A stretch of DNA of 64,000 nt from Pseudomonas vancouverensis (GCF_004348895.1 NZ_RRZK01000018.1:18604-82603); one strand, 5' to 3'. Positions 8,394 to 17,571 are shown, counted from the stretch's first letter. The notes: generated by a model from the letters alone, not told the origin. A program made the numbers and translations.

Positions 8394-9428
8394 TCAGTTG
8401 GCGAGGAACAGGGCGAAGCGTTGACGAACCGCTTCCTGATTCTCTACCCACCACTGCGGCGATACCGAAACCACCTTGTCGATGTTCTGCGGCGAAGTCG
8501 GCAAGCGCGCCGCCAGCTCCTGGGTAATCATCGGCAGCTCGTAGGCCTGGGCGTTCACCGGCGAGTATGGAATCAGCGTGGCCAGGGTCGCCTGGCTTTG
8601 CGGCTTGATGATCTCGGCGATCAACTTCATCGCCAGCGCCTTGTTCGCCGAGCCCTTCGGTACGATCAGGCAGTCATGGCTGAGCAATGCACCGTCGAAG
8701 CTGTAGTCGACCGCATCACCGCTGGCCTTGACCTCGTTGACCCGACCGTTCCAGATCGCCAGGAAGTCCACTTCACGGCTGCGCAGCAACTGTGCGGAAT
8801 CGGCACCGGCGCTCCACCAGTTGACCACCTGCGGCTTGATGCGGCTAAGCACCTTGATCGCCCGCTCCACATCCAGCGGGTACAGGTCTTTGGCGGCAAC
8901 GCCATCCCCCAGCAACGCCGCTTCCATGGTCAACCAGGGCTGACGGTAGAGCGCACGGGCACCTTTGACCTGCGGATCGAAGAACTGCTGCCAGTTCTTC
9001 GCCACCGGCGCATCGCTGCCCTCGGCCCAGGCCACCACTGTGGCGTAGGCATGGCTGGCGATCCAGTGACTGCTGACCACGTTTTTATCGACATGGGTGG
9101 CGTCGATCACCGAGTAATCCAGCGGTTCGACCAGGCCTTCCTGCTGCGCCTGGGCGCATTCGGTGCTGCCCAGTTCGACCACGTCCCACTTCGGCTTGCC
9201 CGACATGACCTGGGCGCGGACGGCGGCGAGTCCGTCCATGTTGTCTTCCTTGATGACGATGCCCAGCGCCTTGGCGGCAGGCTGCAGATAGGCTTTGCGC
9301 TCGGCATCCTGCTGCGCACCGCCCCAGCCGGAAAAGGTCAGACTGTCGGCCAATACCGCGGCGCTGGTGCCCAGGGTCAATGCTGCAACGACAGCACCCT
9401 TGAGCAGGTTCTTGTTGAAACGCTTCAT
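8394..9428 (-). CDS. Extracellular solute-binding protein, PotD-like (second of tandem pair)
   Basis: 344 residues with a Sec signal peptide (MKRFNKNLLKGAVVAALTLG, cleavage likely after residue 27). The mature part has the periplasmic type II binding fold of the spermidine/putrescine group: FSGWGGAQQDAERKAY, EDNMDGLAAVRAQVMSGK, KWDVVEL, YRQPWLTMEAALLGDG and the late QATLATLIPYSPVNAQAY. It is a close paralogue of the protein encoded 13 bases upstream. Differences cluster in the mature ligand region (for example ECAQAQQEGL against DCVMAQEQGL), so the two may bind different but related ligands. It lies 98 bases before the ATPase gene in the same orientation. Confidence 0.92.
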   Translation of the reverse strand: MKRFNKNLLKGAVVAALTLGTSAAVLADSLTFSGWGGAQQDAERKAYLQPAAKALGIVIKEDNMDGLAAVRAQVMSGKPKWDVVELGSTECAQAQQEGLVEPLDYSVIDATHVDKNVVSSHWIASHAYATVVAWAEGSDAPVAKNWQQFFDPQVKGARALYRQPWLTMEAALLGDGVAAKDLYPLDVERAIKVLSRIKPQVVNWWSAGADSAQLLRSREVDFLAIWNGRVNEVKASGDAVDYSFDGALLSHDCLIVPKGSANKALAMKLIAEIIKPQSQATLATLIPYSPVNAQAYELPMITQELAARLPTSPQNIDKVVSVSPQWWVENQEAVRQRFALFLAN

Positions 9429-9441
9429 AGTGACTGCCTTA

Positions 9442-10473
9442 TCAATTCTGGATGAACAGGTCGAAACGACGTTGCACTTCGGCCTGGTTGGCTTGCCACC
9501 ACACAGGGTCGAAAAACACCACCTTGTCGATATTGGCCGGCGCGGTCGGCAGGGTCGCCGCCATCGCTGCCGGGATGATGCCGGTGTCGTAGGCCTTGGT
9601 GTTGATCGGCGGGTTGGGGATCAGGGTGACCAGGGTGGCCTGGCTGTGCGGCTTCATGATTTCGGCCACCAGCTTCATTGCCAACTCCTTGTTCGGCGCG
9701 CCTTTGGGCACCACTACGCAGTCGTAGTCCACCAGGGCATGGTCGTAGGTGTAGTCGACGTCATCGCCGTTCTTCTTCAGTTCATCGACCCGCGAGGCCC
9801 AGATCGACAGCGCATCCACTTCGCGGCTGCGCAGCAACTGTGCGGAGTCGGTACCGCTGCGCCACCAGTTGACCACTTGCGGCTTGATGCGCTCCAGCAC
9901 CTTGAAGGCACGGTCGACGTCCAGCGGATACAGGGCCTTGGGCGAGACGCCGTCGGCGATCAGCGCCAGCTCGAGGGTGGTATAGGGCTGGCGGTACAGC
10001 GAGCGCGAGGCTTTCACCTGGGGGTCGAAGAAGGCCTTCCAGTCTTTCGGTGTGTTGGCCCCGGCATCGTTGGCCCAAGCCAGTACCGTGGAGTAGGCGT
10101 TACTGGCAATCCAGTTCTTGCCGTAGAAGTTCGCGGCCACGCCCTCGGTGCTGATCACCGAGTAATCCAGCGGCTCGGTCAGGCCCTGCTCCTGGGCCAT
10201 CACGCAGTCATTGGAGGCCAGTTCGACCACGTCCCATTTAGGCTTGCCCGACATCACCTGGGCACGCACGGCGGCCAGGCCGTCCATGTTGTCTTCCTGA
10301 ATCTTGATCCCCAACGCCGCTTCGGCAGGCTTGAGGTAAGCCTTGCGCTCGGCATCCTGCAAGGCGCCGCCCCAGCCGGCAAAGGTCACGCTGCCCGCTG
10401 CCTGCACCTGGGCAACGGCACACAGGGACAAGGCGAATGCCAGGCCTGTCATTTGCTTGTTGATTGATCGCAT
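9442..10473 (-). CDS. Extracellular solute-binding protein, PotD-like (first of tandem pair)
   Basis: 343 residues from the ATG at 10473, which has AGGAGTTGAAA upstream. The signal peptide runs to about residue 25 (AQVQA), followed by FAGWGGALQDAERKAY and EDNMDGLAAVRAQVMSGK, nearly identical to the neighbouring paralogue. Other shared blocks are IKPQVVNWW, DSAQLLRSREVD and FDLFIQN. Two binding proteins serving a single ATPase/permease set is an unusual arrangement that broadens or tunes ligand range. Ligands are probably amines or polyamine-like, given the PotABCD type and the adjoining amine oxidases; this is an inference. Confidence 0.92.
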   Translation of the reverse strand: MRSINKQMTGLAFALSLCAVAQVQAAGSVTFAGWGGALQDAERKAYLKPAEAALGIKIQEDNMDGLAAVRAQVMSGKPKWDVVELASNDCVMAQEQGLTEPLDYSVISTEGVAANFYGKNWIASNAYSTVLAWANDAGANTPKDWKAFFDPQVKASRSLYRQPYTTLELALIADGVSPKALYPLDVDRAFKVLERIKPQVVNWWRSGTDSAQLLRSREVDALSIWASRVDELKKNGDDVDYTYDHALVDYDCVVVPKGAPNKELAMKLVAEIMKPHSQATLVTLIPNPPINTKAYDTGIIPAAMAATLPTAPANIDKVVFFDPVWWQANQAEVQRRFDLFIQN

Positions 10474-10519
10474 TTTCAACTCCTGAAATTGTTGTAGTTA
10501 GACAGTTGAATCAAACGCC

Positions 10520-10533
10520 GGGCGATGTCGCCC
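10520..10533. promoter_or_regulatory. Palindrome upstream of the binding-protein operon
   Basis: GGGCGATGTCGCCC is a perfect palindrome in the 153-base gap between the PuuB-like oxidase stop and the first binding-protein gene. It could be an operator or a short hairpin in the leader. Nothing else in the gap supports a choice. Confidence 0.25.
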
Positions 10534-10626
10534 ACCTTGCTGTTGTTATATCGGGAGGCGTTTTTCACACTCCTCGGTTACCGCTTTTTCACTGCACTGC
10601 GAGGCCTCCCCAGGCCCGCGTCCGGC

Positions 10627-11964
10627 TTATTGCGCATCCTTGAAGCGATACCAGGTGTAAGCCATCCGTTGCCCCACCCGCAGGAACGACTGGAACGGAA
10701 AACGCTTGGGCGGCTGATGCAGAAAATCGACGGCCGTCGGACGTTGCTCGCCAGCGACCATTTGCGCCAGGCGCTTGCCGGCCTGCACGGAAAAGGACAC
10801 GCCGCTGCCGGCATAGCCACCCGCCGAAAACACGTTGCTCTGCCCTTGCACCTGGTAAATGAACGGCAAGGAATTCTCGCTGACCGCCACCCAGCCGCCC
10901 CAGTTGTAATCCACGGCAATGCCCTGCAGTACCGGGAACTTGCGGCACAGCGCGTCATGCAGGTTTTGCCGGTGCCGGGGATTTTCCGCGTCACGGCCGG
11001 TGATGGCGCTGCGCCCGCCAAACAAAATGCGGTCGTCCGGCAAGCGGCGGTAATACGACAGCAGATTGCGCGTATCGAACATACACTCGCTTCCCGGCAG
11101 GCTCTGGCGCTTCTCTTCGGCGCTCAACGGGCGGGTGACGATGATTTGCGAGTGCACCGGCAACACCCGTCCGGCGGTGGCCTTGTTCAAGGTGCCCGAG
11201 GTGTAGCCATTGGTGGCAACCACCACTCGGCGCGCCGTCACCACGCCACCGGGGGTTACCAGTCGATGGCTGCTGTTATCGCTGTGCCAGTCGACCACGG
11301 GCGAGGCCACATGCACCTTCACGCCGGCCTCACGCGCCATGCGGTGAATACCCCACGCCAGCTTGAGCGGGTGCATGGAAAAACCGTCCGGCATGAACAG
11401 CGCACCAAACGACTCTGCTCCGTTGTGCACGGCCTGCACCTGGGCGCCGGTGACGAATCGGGCGTTGTATTTCAGCACGTCGTTATAGAGACCGGCTTCG
11501 CGCTTGAGCCCTTCGACGTGCTTTGCCTGGCTGGCAACCTTGTACACGCCATCGGGCTGCGCATCACACTCGATCTGCCCGTCACGAATCAGCCCGCGCA
11601 CCGTGTTCAGCCCCGCCGACATTTCTTCGAAGTAGGCTTTGGCCGTGGTCGCGCCATAACGCGAAATCAGCTCCGCCAAGGCCACACGTCCACCAGAGAT
11701 ACGGGCAAAACTGCCATTGCGTCCACTGCATCCCCACGCCACCTGATTGGCCTCCAGCACCACTGCGCGAATCCCGTGTTCGCGCGCCAGGTGCAAGGCA
11801 CAGCTCAAGCCGGTGTAACCGGCGCCAATGATCGCCACATCCACGTCCATGGCACCACTGACCGGACCATCGTCTTGCGGTGCGCTACCCGCAGTACCCA
11901 CCCAATAAGACGGTGTATGTGCCGCTCCGACGCCCGGATGAGCATTGACCAGAGGATCGTACAA
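10627..11964 (-). CDS. FAD-dependent oxidoreductase, gamma-glutamylputrescine oxidase (PuuB)-like
   Basis: 445 residues of the DAO family. The ADP-binding GAGYTGLSCALHLAREHG begins near residue 47, and the flavin loop WGCSGRNGSFA follows. Other family marks are GVYKVASQAKHVEGLKREA, VVATNGYTSGTLNK, LLSYYRRLPDDRILFGGR and the C-terminal GGYAGSGVSFSVQAGKRLA. It resembles PuuB/OrdL-type enzymes that oxidise N-substituted amines to aldehydes. The start appears to be TTG at 11964: GGAG lies seven bases before it, and the N-terminal HTPSYWVGT region is typical of the family, while the next ATG would remove it. It probably acts with the downstream transporter and dehydrogenases. Confidence 0.87.
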   Translation of the reverse strand: MYDPLVNAHPGVGAAHTPSYWVGTAGSAPQDDGPVSGAMDVDVAIIGAGYTGLSCALHLAREHGIRAVVLEANQVAWGCSGRNGSFARISGGRVALAELISRYGATTAKAYFEEMSAGLNTVRGLIRDGQIECDAQPDGVYKVASQAKHVEGLKREAGLYNDVLKYNARFVTGAQVQAVHNGAESFGALFMPDGFSMHPLKLAWGIHRMAREAGVKVHVASPVVDWHSDNSSHRLVTPGGVVTARRVVVATNGYTSGTLNKATAGRVLPVHSQIIVTRPLSAEEKRQSLPGSECMFDTRNLLSYYRRLPDDRILFGGRSAITGRDAENPRHRQNLHDALCRKFPVLQGIAVDYNWGGWVAVSENSLPFIYQVQGQSNVFSAGGYAGSGVSFSVQAGKRLAQMVAGEQRPTAVDFLHQPPKRFPFQSFLRVGQRMAYTWYRFKDAQ

Positions 11965-11996
11965 TTTACACTCCGTATCGCTGTGCGATTTATTGA

Positions 11997-12040
11997 TATC
12001 ACTTAATGTATTTTTTAATATTAATAGTGATACATGTCAA
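11997..12040 (-). promoter_or_regulatory. AT-rich promoter region with inverted repeat upstream of the PuuB-like gene
   Basis: On the minus strand a TTGACA (12040-12035) is followed after 17 bases by TAAAAA in a very AT-rich stretch. Overlapping it is an inverted repeat with 7-base arms, TATCACT at 11997-12003 and AGTGATA at 12026-12032, spaced about three helical turns centre to centre. The arrangement looks like a sigma-70 promoter with an operator for a dimeric regulator. The remaining ~200 bases up to 12240 show no gene that I can support. Confidence 0.4.
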
Positions 12041-12240
12041 TCGATAAAATGATTTCAGCGCGACTGATGGTCGCCCCCGGCATTGGAGGCGTCAGTCGAA
12101 GGAGTGAAAATAAGGAGGGAGAAAGGCTGTTGCCGTTGGGCTGCACGTCAGTGCTTGTGCAACTGTGCCGGGAGAACGGTAATGAAGAGCGCGCCGACAT
12201 CAATGGCTGATGAGTGGAATCGGCAAGCCTGTGAAACCCA

Positions 12241-12987
12241 TCAGGTCGACAAGGTAACCCGTCCTATCCCGGCGAACTCGACCTCTACTTGCACCCCGGC
12301 CCGCGCCCAATAGATTCCGGTCCAGCTGCCACAAGCCACCAGGTCACCGGCCCGCAAGGGGCTGCCCAATGCCGCCGCGTGACGCGCCAGCCACGGCAGC
12401 GAACTCAACGGCTCACCGAATGGATGGCTGCCAACCGCGACGAACTCAGGCTCACCGGCCACCCGCAATGTCACCTGCTGTCTTGACCAATCGGGCATTT
12501 GCCCAAGGGTTTGCGGTTCACCCAGTACCAGCGCGCGGTTGAGTTGCTGGTCGGCCAGCCGCAGCAGTGGCGCAGCCTGCTCGCCCTGCAGCCAGCGCGT
12601 GCCGCACAGTTCAATGCCCGGCATCCACACATCGACCGCCGCTCGGGCCATGGCCAGATCCGTGTGCCGGTCGAGGTCGCGCGACAGGCGCACGATCAGT
12701 TCACCCTCGATGCCGAAACCGAAGTCATCACCTGGCGGAACCTGCCAGCCCGACGGATGCACCGCCATTGCCGGTACACCGGCGGTGCTGATCAGCCCGC
12801 CCGGAGCGCCCCCCAGTTTCCAGGCCGCTGGCGGCCCGGAGGCGAACCAGCCGAGGGCCTCGGCAACCTGTTGCTGCACGGCATAAGCCTGGGCTTCGCT
12901 GACCAGTTCCAGGGTTGGCAAGGGTTGCTGGCGCCCTTCACGCCAACCACGGATCAGGCTGGCGGCCACCTGCGCGATCGCACTCAC
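12241..12987 (-). CDS. 2-keto-4-pentenoate hydratase (MhpD)-like, FAH superfamily
   Basis: 248 residues matching the hydratase/decarboxylase branch of the fumarylacetoacetase superfamily: AAWKLGGAPG, FGIEGELIVRLSRD and the metal-site region VDVWMPGIELCGTRW, ending DLVACGSWTGIYWARAGVQVEVEFAGIG. Members hydrate 2-hydroxy-dienoates or decarboxylate oxo-acids. The start is GTG at 12987, overlapping the hydantoinase stop as GTGA, so the two are co-translated. Pairing with a hydantoinase is unusual; it may act on an unsaturated acid produced after ring opening, but this is inference. Confidence 0.82.
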   Translation of the reverse strand: MSAIAQVAASLIRGWREGRQQPLPTLELVSEAQAYAVQQQVAEALGWFASGPPAAWKLGGAPGGLISTAGVPAMAVHPSGWQVPPGDDFGFGIEGELIVRLSRDLDRHTDLAMARAAVDVWMPGIELCGTRWLQGEQAAPLLRLADQQLNRALVLGEPQTLGQMPDWSRQQVTLRVAGEPEFVAVGSHPFGEPLSSLPWLARHAAALGSPLRAGDLVACGSWTGIYWARAGVQVEVEFAGIGRVTLST

Positions 12988-14420
12988 AAGGCCAGCTCAG
13001 TCTTGCGTCGACGCAGTTGCGCGGGTGCCGGGCGCTCGCACGGCAGAAACCGGCCACGCCCCGCCTCACCGCGCGGCTCGCCGTCCCAGACCACTTCACC
13101 ACGCGACAGGGTCATGGCCGGCCAGGCGCTCAGCGTCATGCCGGCGTAAGGCGTGTAATCGACATTGTGGTGCAGCATTGCGTTGCACAGGTGCACCGGC
13201 TCGCCTTCGTCCCAGATCACCAGGTCGGCATCGGCACCCACCGCAATGCTGCCCTTGCGCGGATACAAGCCATACATCCTGGCGGCATTGGTGGAAGTCA
13301 GCGCAACAAAGCTCTGCGGGGTGATGCGCCCCTTGCGCACGCCTTCGGACCAGAGCAGTGCCATGCGGGTTTCGACGCCGGGAATGCCATTGGCGACCTG
13401 GTCGAACGACACCGCTTCACCATGGGCCTTCTTGCCGTCGGGGCCATCGAAGCGAAAGGGTGCGTGGTCTGAGGAGAAAACCTCGAAGGAGCCGTTCTCC
13501 AGGCCATCCCAGATCACCTGCTGGTTTGCGGCATCGCGGGGCGGCGGGCTGCAGATGCACTTGGCACCTTCGAAGCTGTCGTCACAGCCCAGCGAGTCGG
13601 CGGTCAGGAACAGGTACTGCGGACAGGTTTCGGCGTACACCTTCAAGCCCTGGCTCTGCGCCCAGCGAATCTGCTCCACGGCCTCGCGACCCGACACGTG
13701 CACGATCAGGATCGGTACGTCCACCAGTTCGGCAAGGGCGATGGCACGGTGGGTCGCTTCGCGCTCCACCAGCATCGGTCGTGACGCGCTGTGGTAGCGC
13801 GGCGCAGTCAGCCCGGCCGCCAGCAGTCGTTCGGTCAGCCAGGCGATGCAATCGCTGTTCTCGGCGTGGAGCATCACCATGGCGCCTTCACGGCGTGCGA
13901 CCGACAACGTCTCGAGAATTTCCCTGTCGCCCAGCTTCAGCGCGTCGTAGGTCATGTAGATCTTGAAGGATGTATAGCCTTCGGCAATCAGCGCCGGCAG
14001 CTCTTCACGGAGCACCTGCGGGGTGGGGTCGGTGACGATCAGGTGGAAGGCATAGTCGATCACCGGCTTGTTACCCGCCCGACGATGGTAATCATCGACG
14101 GCAGCGCGCAGGCTCTCGCCCTTCTGCTGGCAGGCGAACGGAATAACGGTGGTGGTTCCACCGCAGCCCGCCGAGACGGTGCCGCTGAAGAAGTCATCGG
14201 CCATTACCGAGCCGTCGCCCGTCGGCTGGTCGAAGTGCACATGACTGTCGATGCCGCCGGGCGTGACATGCCGGCCTGCCGCGTCGATTTCACGGTGACC
14301 TGGCGGCAGGTCCAGGCCAAGGGAAACGATGCGCCCGTCACGAATGCCGATATCGCTGGTAAAGGTGTCTGCGGCGGTGACCACGCGGGCGTTGCGAATC
14401 ACCGTGTCAAAAGCTTGCAT
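12984..14420 (-). CDS. D-hydantoinase / dihydropyrimidinase
   Basis: 478 residues of the cyclic amidohydrolase family. Metal ligands His60 and His62 are in GGIDSHVHFDQP. The carboxylated lysine is Lys153 in GYTSFKIYMTYD, followed by MLHAENSD (His), VHVSGREAVEQIRWA (His) and SSDHAPF (Asp). The length is the family norm. The enzyme opens hydantoin or dihydropyrimidine rings to N-carbamoyl amino acids. The start ATG at 14420 (MQAFDTVIRN) has GAGG nine bases upstream; the open frame extends further but lacks a ribosome site. It sits between a PuuE-like deacetylase and an MhpD-like hydratase. No N-carbamoyl amidase gene of obvious type is adjacent, so the following step is open. Confidence 0.9.
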   Translation of the reverse strand: MQAFDTVIRNARVVTAADTFTSDIGIRDGRIVSLGLDLPPGHREIDAAGRHVTPGGIDSHVHFDQPTGDGSVMADDFFSGTVSAGCGGTTTVIPFACQQKGESLRAAVDDYHRRAGNKPVIDYAFHLIVTDPTPQVLREELPALIAEGYTSFKIYMTYDALKLGDREILETLSVARREGAMVMLHAENSDCIAWLTERLLAAGLTAPRYHSASRPMLVEREATHRAIALAELVDVPILIVHVSGREAVEQIRWAQSQGLKVYAETCPQYLFLTADSLGCDDSFEGAKCICSPPPRDAANQQVIWDGLENGSFEVFSSDHAPFRFDGPDGKKAHGEAVSFDQVANGIPGVETRMALLWSEGVRKGRITPQSFVALTSTNAARMYGLYPRKGSIAVGADADLVIWDEGEPVHLCNAMLHHNVDYTPYAGMTLSAWPAMTLSRGEVVWDGEPRGEAGRGRFLPCERPAPAQLRRRKTELAL

Positions 14421-14478
14421 ATCAGGCCGCCTCGAAAGGACTGCTACAGGTGGTTGAGCGAGCGTGATTGCCTGACAA

Positions 14479-15375
14479 TCAACTGCGTTCAAGCCAGGCC
14501 CGGGCGATGTCTTCGCGCGTAGCGAACCAGACACCGCCGTGCTGCCTGGCATACTCGATGAATTGCTTGATCGCCCTCACCCGCCCTGGGCGCCCCACCA
14601 TGCGCGGATGCAGCCCGATCGACATCATCCGTGGCCCTTCAGCGGACTCTTCATAAAGGACCTCAAAGCTTTCCTTCATGTACTCGAAAAAATCCGATGC
14701 CTGGGACAGTCCTGGCGAATTCCAGTAGCGGAAGTCGTTCACGTCGGCGGTGTAGGGCACCACGAGATGACGCTTGCCCTCCACCTCGACGAAGTAGGGA
14801 ACATCGTCGTTGTAGGCATCGGAATCGTAGAGAAAACCGCCCTCCTCGGCGACCAGGCGACGGGTATTGACGCTGGCGCCATAGCGGCAATACCAGCCCA
14901 CAGGACGTTTGCCACAGGTGCGTTCGAATGATTCGATGGCCAGGCGCATGTGTTCACGCTCCTGCTCTTCGGTCAGGCGAAACACTTCCTCCCAGCGATA
15001 ACCGTGGCTGCAGATTTCATGACCTGCGGCCACTGCAGCGCGTGCGACATCGGGGTTCTGCTCGAAGGCTAGCGCGCAGGCATGAAAGGTCGCGCGCACT
15101 GACTGCTGGTCGAGAATATCCAGAATTCGCCAGATCCCCACGCGCGAGCCGTACTCATACATCGATTCCATCGCCAGATTGCGCGTGCCGTCAGGGATCG
15201 AGTAGCTGCCCCATTCGGTCATCGACTCCTGGTCTGGATCGCCCATGGCGAGCGAGCGTTCGGAGCCTTCTTCGTAGTTGATCACCAGGCTGATGGCCAG
15301 TCGTGCGCCATTGGGCCAGGTGCCTTGCGGGCGTTTTCTACCGTAACCGACTAAATCGCGTGCAGGTGAAACCAT
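14479..15375 (-). CDS. Polysaccharide deacetylase family protein, PuuE allantoinase-like
   Basis: 298 residues with the NodB-type fold in the form seen in PuuE allantoinases: LAISLVINYEEGSERS near the N-terminus, the metal-site segment HEICSHGYRWEE, KRPVGWYCRYGASVNTRR, FLYDSDAYNDDVPYFVEV and GLHPRMVGRPGR near the end. PuuE enzymes hydrolyse allantoin without the cofactor of the classical family, and other members act on related ureides or imides. The position beside a hydantoinase and a transporter supports a cyclic amide/ureide substrate rather than a polysaccharide. The ATG at 15375 follows AGGAGAACATCCCG. Confidence 0.85.
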   Translation of the reverse strand: MVSPARDLVGYGRKRPQGTWPNGARLAISLVINYEEGSERSLAMGDPDQESMTEWGSYSIPDGTRNLAMESMYEYGSRVGIWRILDILDQQSVRATFHACALAFEQNPDVARAAVAAGHEICSHGYRWEEVFRLTEEQEREHMRLAIESFERTCGKRPVGWYCRYGASVNTRRLVAEEGGFLYDSDAYNDDVPYFVEVEGKRHLVVPYTADVNDFRYWNSPGLSQASDFFEYMKESFEVLYEESAEGPRMMSIGLHPRMVGRPGRVRAIKQFIEYARQHGGVWFATREDIARAWLERS

Positions 15376-15429
15376 CGGGATGTTCTCCTGAAGTGACGGG
15401 TTAAAGGGTTGTGTCGCGAAGGTGGCGAC

Positions 15430-16299
15430 TTAGCAGTCGATATCTTTCAGCCGGTCGTGACTGAAGTTGCTATCCGATTGCCACTCGCTGAAAGCCAGCC
15501 CCATCGCCAGGGTCTGGGCAATACAGAAAGATGCAGTGAGCGAACGAAAGCCCAGCAGTTCGGCGTCATTGACCTCAATCACCGTATCGGCCATCTGCCC
15601 GATAGGGCTCAGAACGCTGTCGGTGATCGCCACCAGCGTCACGCCTGCCTGGCGTGCCTGACGGCAAGCCTCAACGGTGTCATTGGCGTACGGTGGAAAG
15701 CTGACAGCGATCAGCAGATCATCGTCGGCAATGGCACTGACCTGCTCTGGCAAGGTGCCGCCAGCACCGCTGATGTGCACGGTTCGCCGGCCCACCCGAC
15801 TCAATGCGTAGCTCAGGTAGGCCGCCACCGGAAAGGCACGGCGCATGCCAATGACGAAGGTCGTCCGCGCACCCTGCAGATGGGCGATGGCCGCTTCGAT
15901 ATTGGCCTGTTCCCCCCCTTCTGCCAGATGTTCCAGGGACACGATATTGGCCTGGCTGAATTCACGCAGAATCCCGCCGACGTCACTCGGGTCTTCCAGC
16001 AAGGTCTCCCCGCCATAGTGCCGGATGCGTTCGCTGTGGGTGTCGGCGGCCTGTTGCAGTGGGGCACGGAACAACCGCTGCAAATCCTTGAACCCCGCAA
16101 AGCCCAGCGCCTGAGCCAGCCGAATATAGGCGGTAGGCGCGATGCTCGAGCGCTTGCCCAGTTCGGCTACCGTATTGAGGGCGATCTCATGCGGGTTGTC
16201 GATCAGGTAGCGGGCAGCATCGCGCAGACGACCCGTCAGTTGTTCGTGCTGGGTCGCTATGCAGTCGCGCAGCTCTGCAAGGGTTTCAGGTAAGGCCAT
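15430..16299 (-). CDS. RpiR/MurR family transcriptional regulator with SIS domain
   Basis: 289 residues. An N-terminal RpiR-type helix-turn-helix covers ~1-77 (LNTVAELGKRSSIAPTAYIR, then FAGFKDLQRLFR). A SIS domain covers ~120-260 (TFVIGMRRAFPVAAYLSYAL; DDDLLIAVSFPPYANDTVEACRQA). SIS domains usually bind phosphosugars, but RpiR members next to amino acid or amide genes are also known. It is embedded in the transporter/hydantoinase cluster on the same strand and is its most likely regulator. A 54-base gap separates it from the deacetylase and 36 bases separate it from the aminotransferase-like gene. Confidence 0.9.
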   Translation of the reverse strand: MALPETLAELRDCIATQHEQLTGRLRDAARYLIDNPHEIALNTVAELGKRSSIAPTAYIRLAQALGFAGFKDLQRLFRAPLQQAADTHSERIRHYGGETLLEDPSDVGGILREFSQANIVSLEHLAEGGEQANIEAAIAHLQGARTTFVIGMRRAFPVAAYLSYALSRVGRRTVHISGAGGTLPEQVSAIADDDLLIAVSFPPYANDTVEACRQARQAGVTLVAITDSVLSPIGQMADTVIEVNDAELLGFRSLTASFCIAQTLAMGLAFSEWQSDSNFSHDRLKDIDC

Positions 16300-16335
16300 G
16301 ATTGAGGCTCGTCAAAAAAGAGGTATGTACGCCAG

Positions 16336-17571
16336 TCAACGCAACGCGTTGATTGCCTGATCCAGCGCCGTGATGAGGCGGTCGACTTCTTCCAGCGTGT
16401 TGTAATGCGCCAGCGACACCCGCACTACCCCGCCAAACCGGTCAAGTCCCAGGGCTTCGATAAGCCGCCGCGCATAGAAGTCACCAAAGCGAATGCCGAT
16501 CCGGTGTTCGTCGACCCTGCGCACGACTGCCTCCGACTGCACACCCTCGACCACGAAACTGATGGTCGGCACCCGATTGCGGGTATGCGCCTTGCCAATG
16601 ATCCGCACGCCCTCGCGCTGGCGCAAAAATGCCAGCAGACGTTCGGCGAGCAAATCTTCCTGCACCTCGAAGGCATCGAACGCCGCCTGCATGCACTGGC
16701 GCTCGCTGCCTTGTGCGCCAAGCCTTGAGCTGATGTCGAGCAGATAGTCGGTAATCCCGATGCAACCGAACGACAGCTCGTAATTGACGTTGCCAGGCTG
16801 CAATTTGTAGGGCACCACCTCCTTGCCGATAAAGAAGTGATTGAGACTCGGCATTTCCAGCAACAGCGGTCGACGCCCCCAGAGCACGGCAAAGTGCGGG
16901 CCGAAGGTTTTGTAGAAGCTGTAGACGTAGAAATCGGCGCCGCTGGCCTGCACATCGACCAAACGGTGTGGCGCATAAGCGACGCCGTCCACACACAACC
17001 TGGCGCCCACTGCATGGACACGCCGGGCGACTTCGGCAACCGGATTGACCGAGCCGAGAATGTTCGAGGTGTGGGTCATCGACACATAGCGGGTGTTGTT
17101 GTTGAGCAACACTTGCAGGTCATCCAGTTCGAGCTCGCAGCTGTCGGGATTGACCTGCCACACACGCAGGGTCGCGCCGCGGCTTTCGCACAAGTTGACC
17201 CAAGGACCGATGTTGGCCTCGTGGTCGCAGTTGGTGACGATGATTTCATCGCCGGGGACGATGGACGGGGCGATGGCGCGACACAGGATCTGCAACAAGT
17301 GGGTGGTCGAGCCGCCCATGATCACTTCTTCCGGATGCTCGGCGTTGATCAATTGCATCACCGAATGGCGAGCCTGCATCACTCGCTCACCCGCCGCAAC
17401 AGAAGGTCGGTAGGAAGCACCCAGTTGCACACTGCTGTTGAGCAGGTAGTCGCAGACCCGCTCTGCCACGGTGCTCAATACCATCGAACCACCGGCGTTA
17501 TCCATGTAGGCATAACCATCGGACAGACCAGGAAACTGCTTGCGAACGTAATCGATATCGAGAGGATTCAC
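16336..17571 (-). CDS. Class V aminotransferase / cysteine desulfurase-like PLP enzyme
   Basis: 411 residues of fold type I. Residues MDNAGGSMVLSTV (23-35) begin the cofactor pocket, Asp195 in CVDGVAYAPH is the PLP nitrogen ligand, and Lys221 in YVYSFYKTFGPHF is the Schiff-base lysine. It matches the cysteine-desulfurase-like family that lacks a clear sulfur role; the mobile-loop cysteine region of SufS/IscS is not obvious. The start is GTG at 17571, with GGAGAAAGTAGA before it; a longer TTG start would overlap the ATPase gene. It probably provides a lyase or transamination step for the imported compound. Confidence 0.83.
   Translation of the reverse strand: MNPLDIDYVRKQFPGLSDGYAYMDNAGGSMVLSTVAERVCDYLLNSSVQLGASYRPSVAAGERVMQARHSVMQLINAEHPEEVIMGGSTTHLLQILCRAIAPSIVPGDEIIVTNCDHEANIGPWVNLCESRGATLRVWQVNPDSCELELDDLQVLLNNNTRYVSMTHTSNILGSVNPVAEVARRVHAVGARLCVDGVAYAPHRLVDVQASGADFYVYSFYKTFGPHFAVLWGRRPLLLEMPSLNHFFIGKEVVPYKLQPGNVNYELSFGCIGITDYLLDISSRLGAQGSERQCMQAAFDAFEVQEDLLAERLLAFLRQREGVRIIGKAHTRNRVPTISFVVEGVQSEAVVRRVDEHRIGIRFGDFYARRLIEALGLDRFGGVVRVSLAHYNTLEEVDRLITALDQAINALR

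Noticed and set aside
12021..12203. 60-codon minus-strand frame in the gap before the PuuB-like gene
   Set aside because: No ribosome site, no family, and it overlaps the promoter-like elements.
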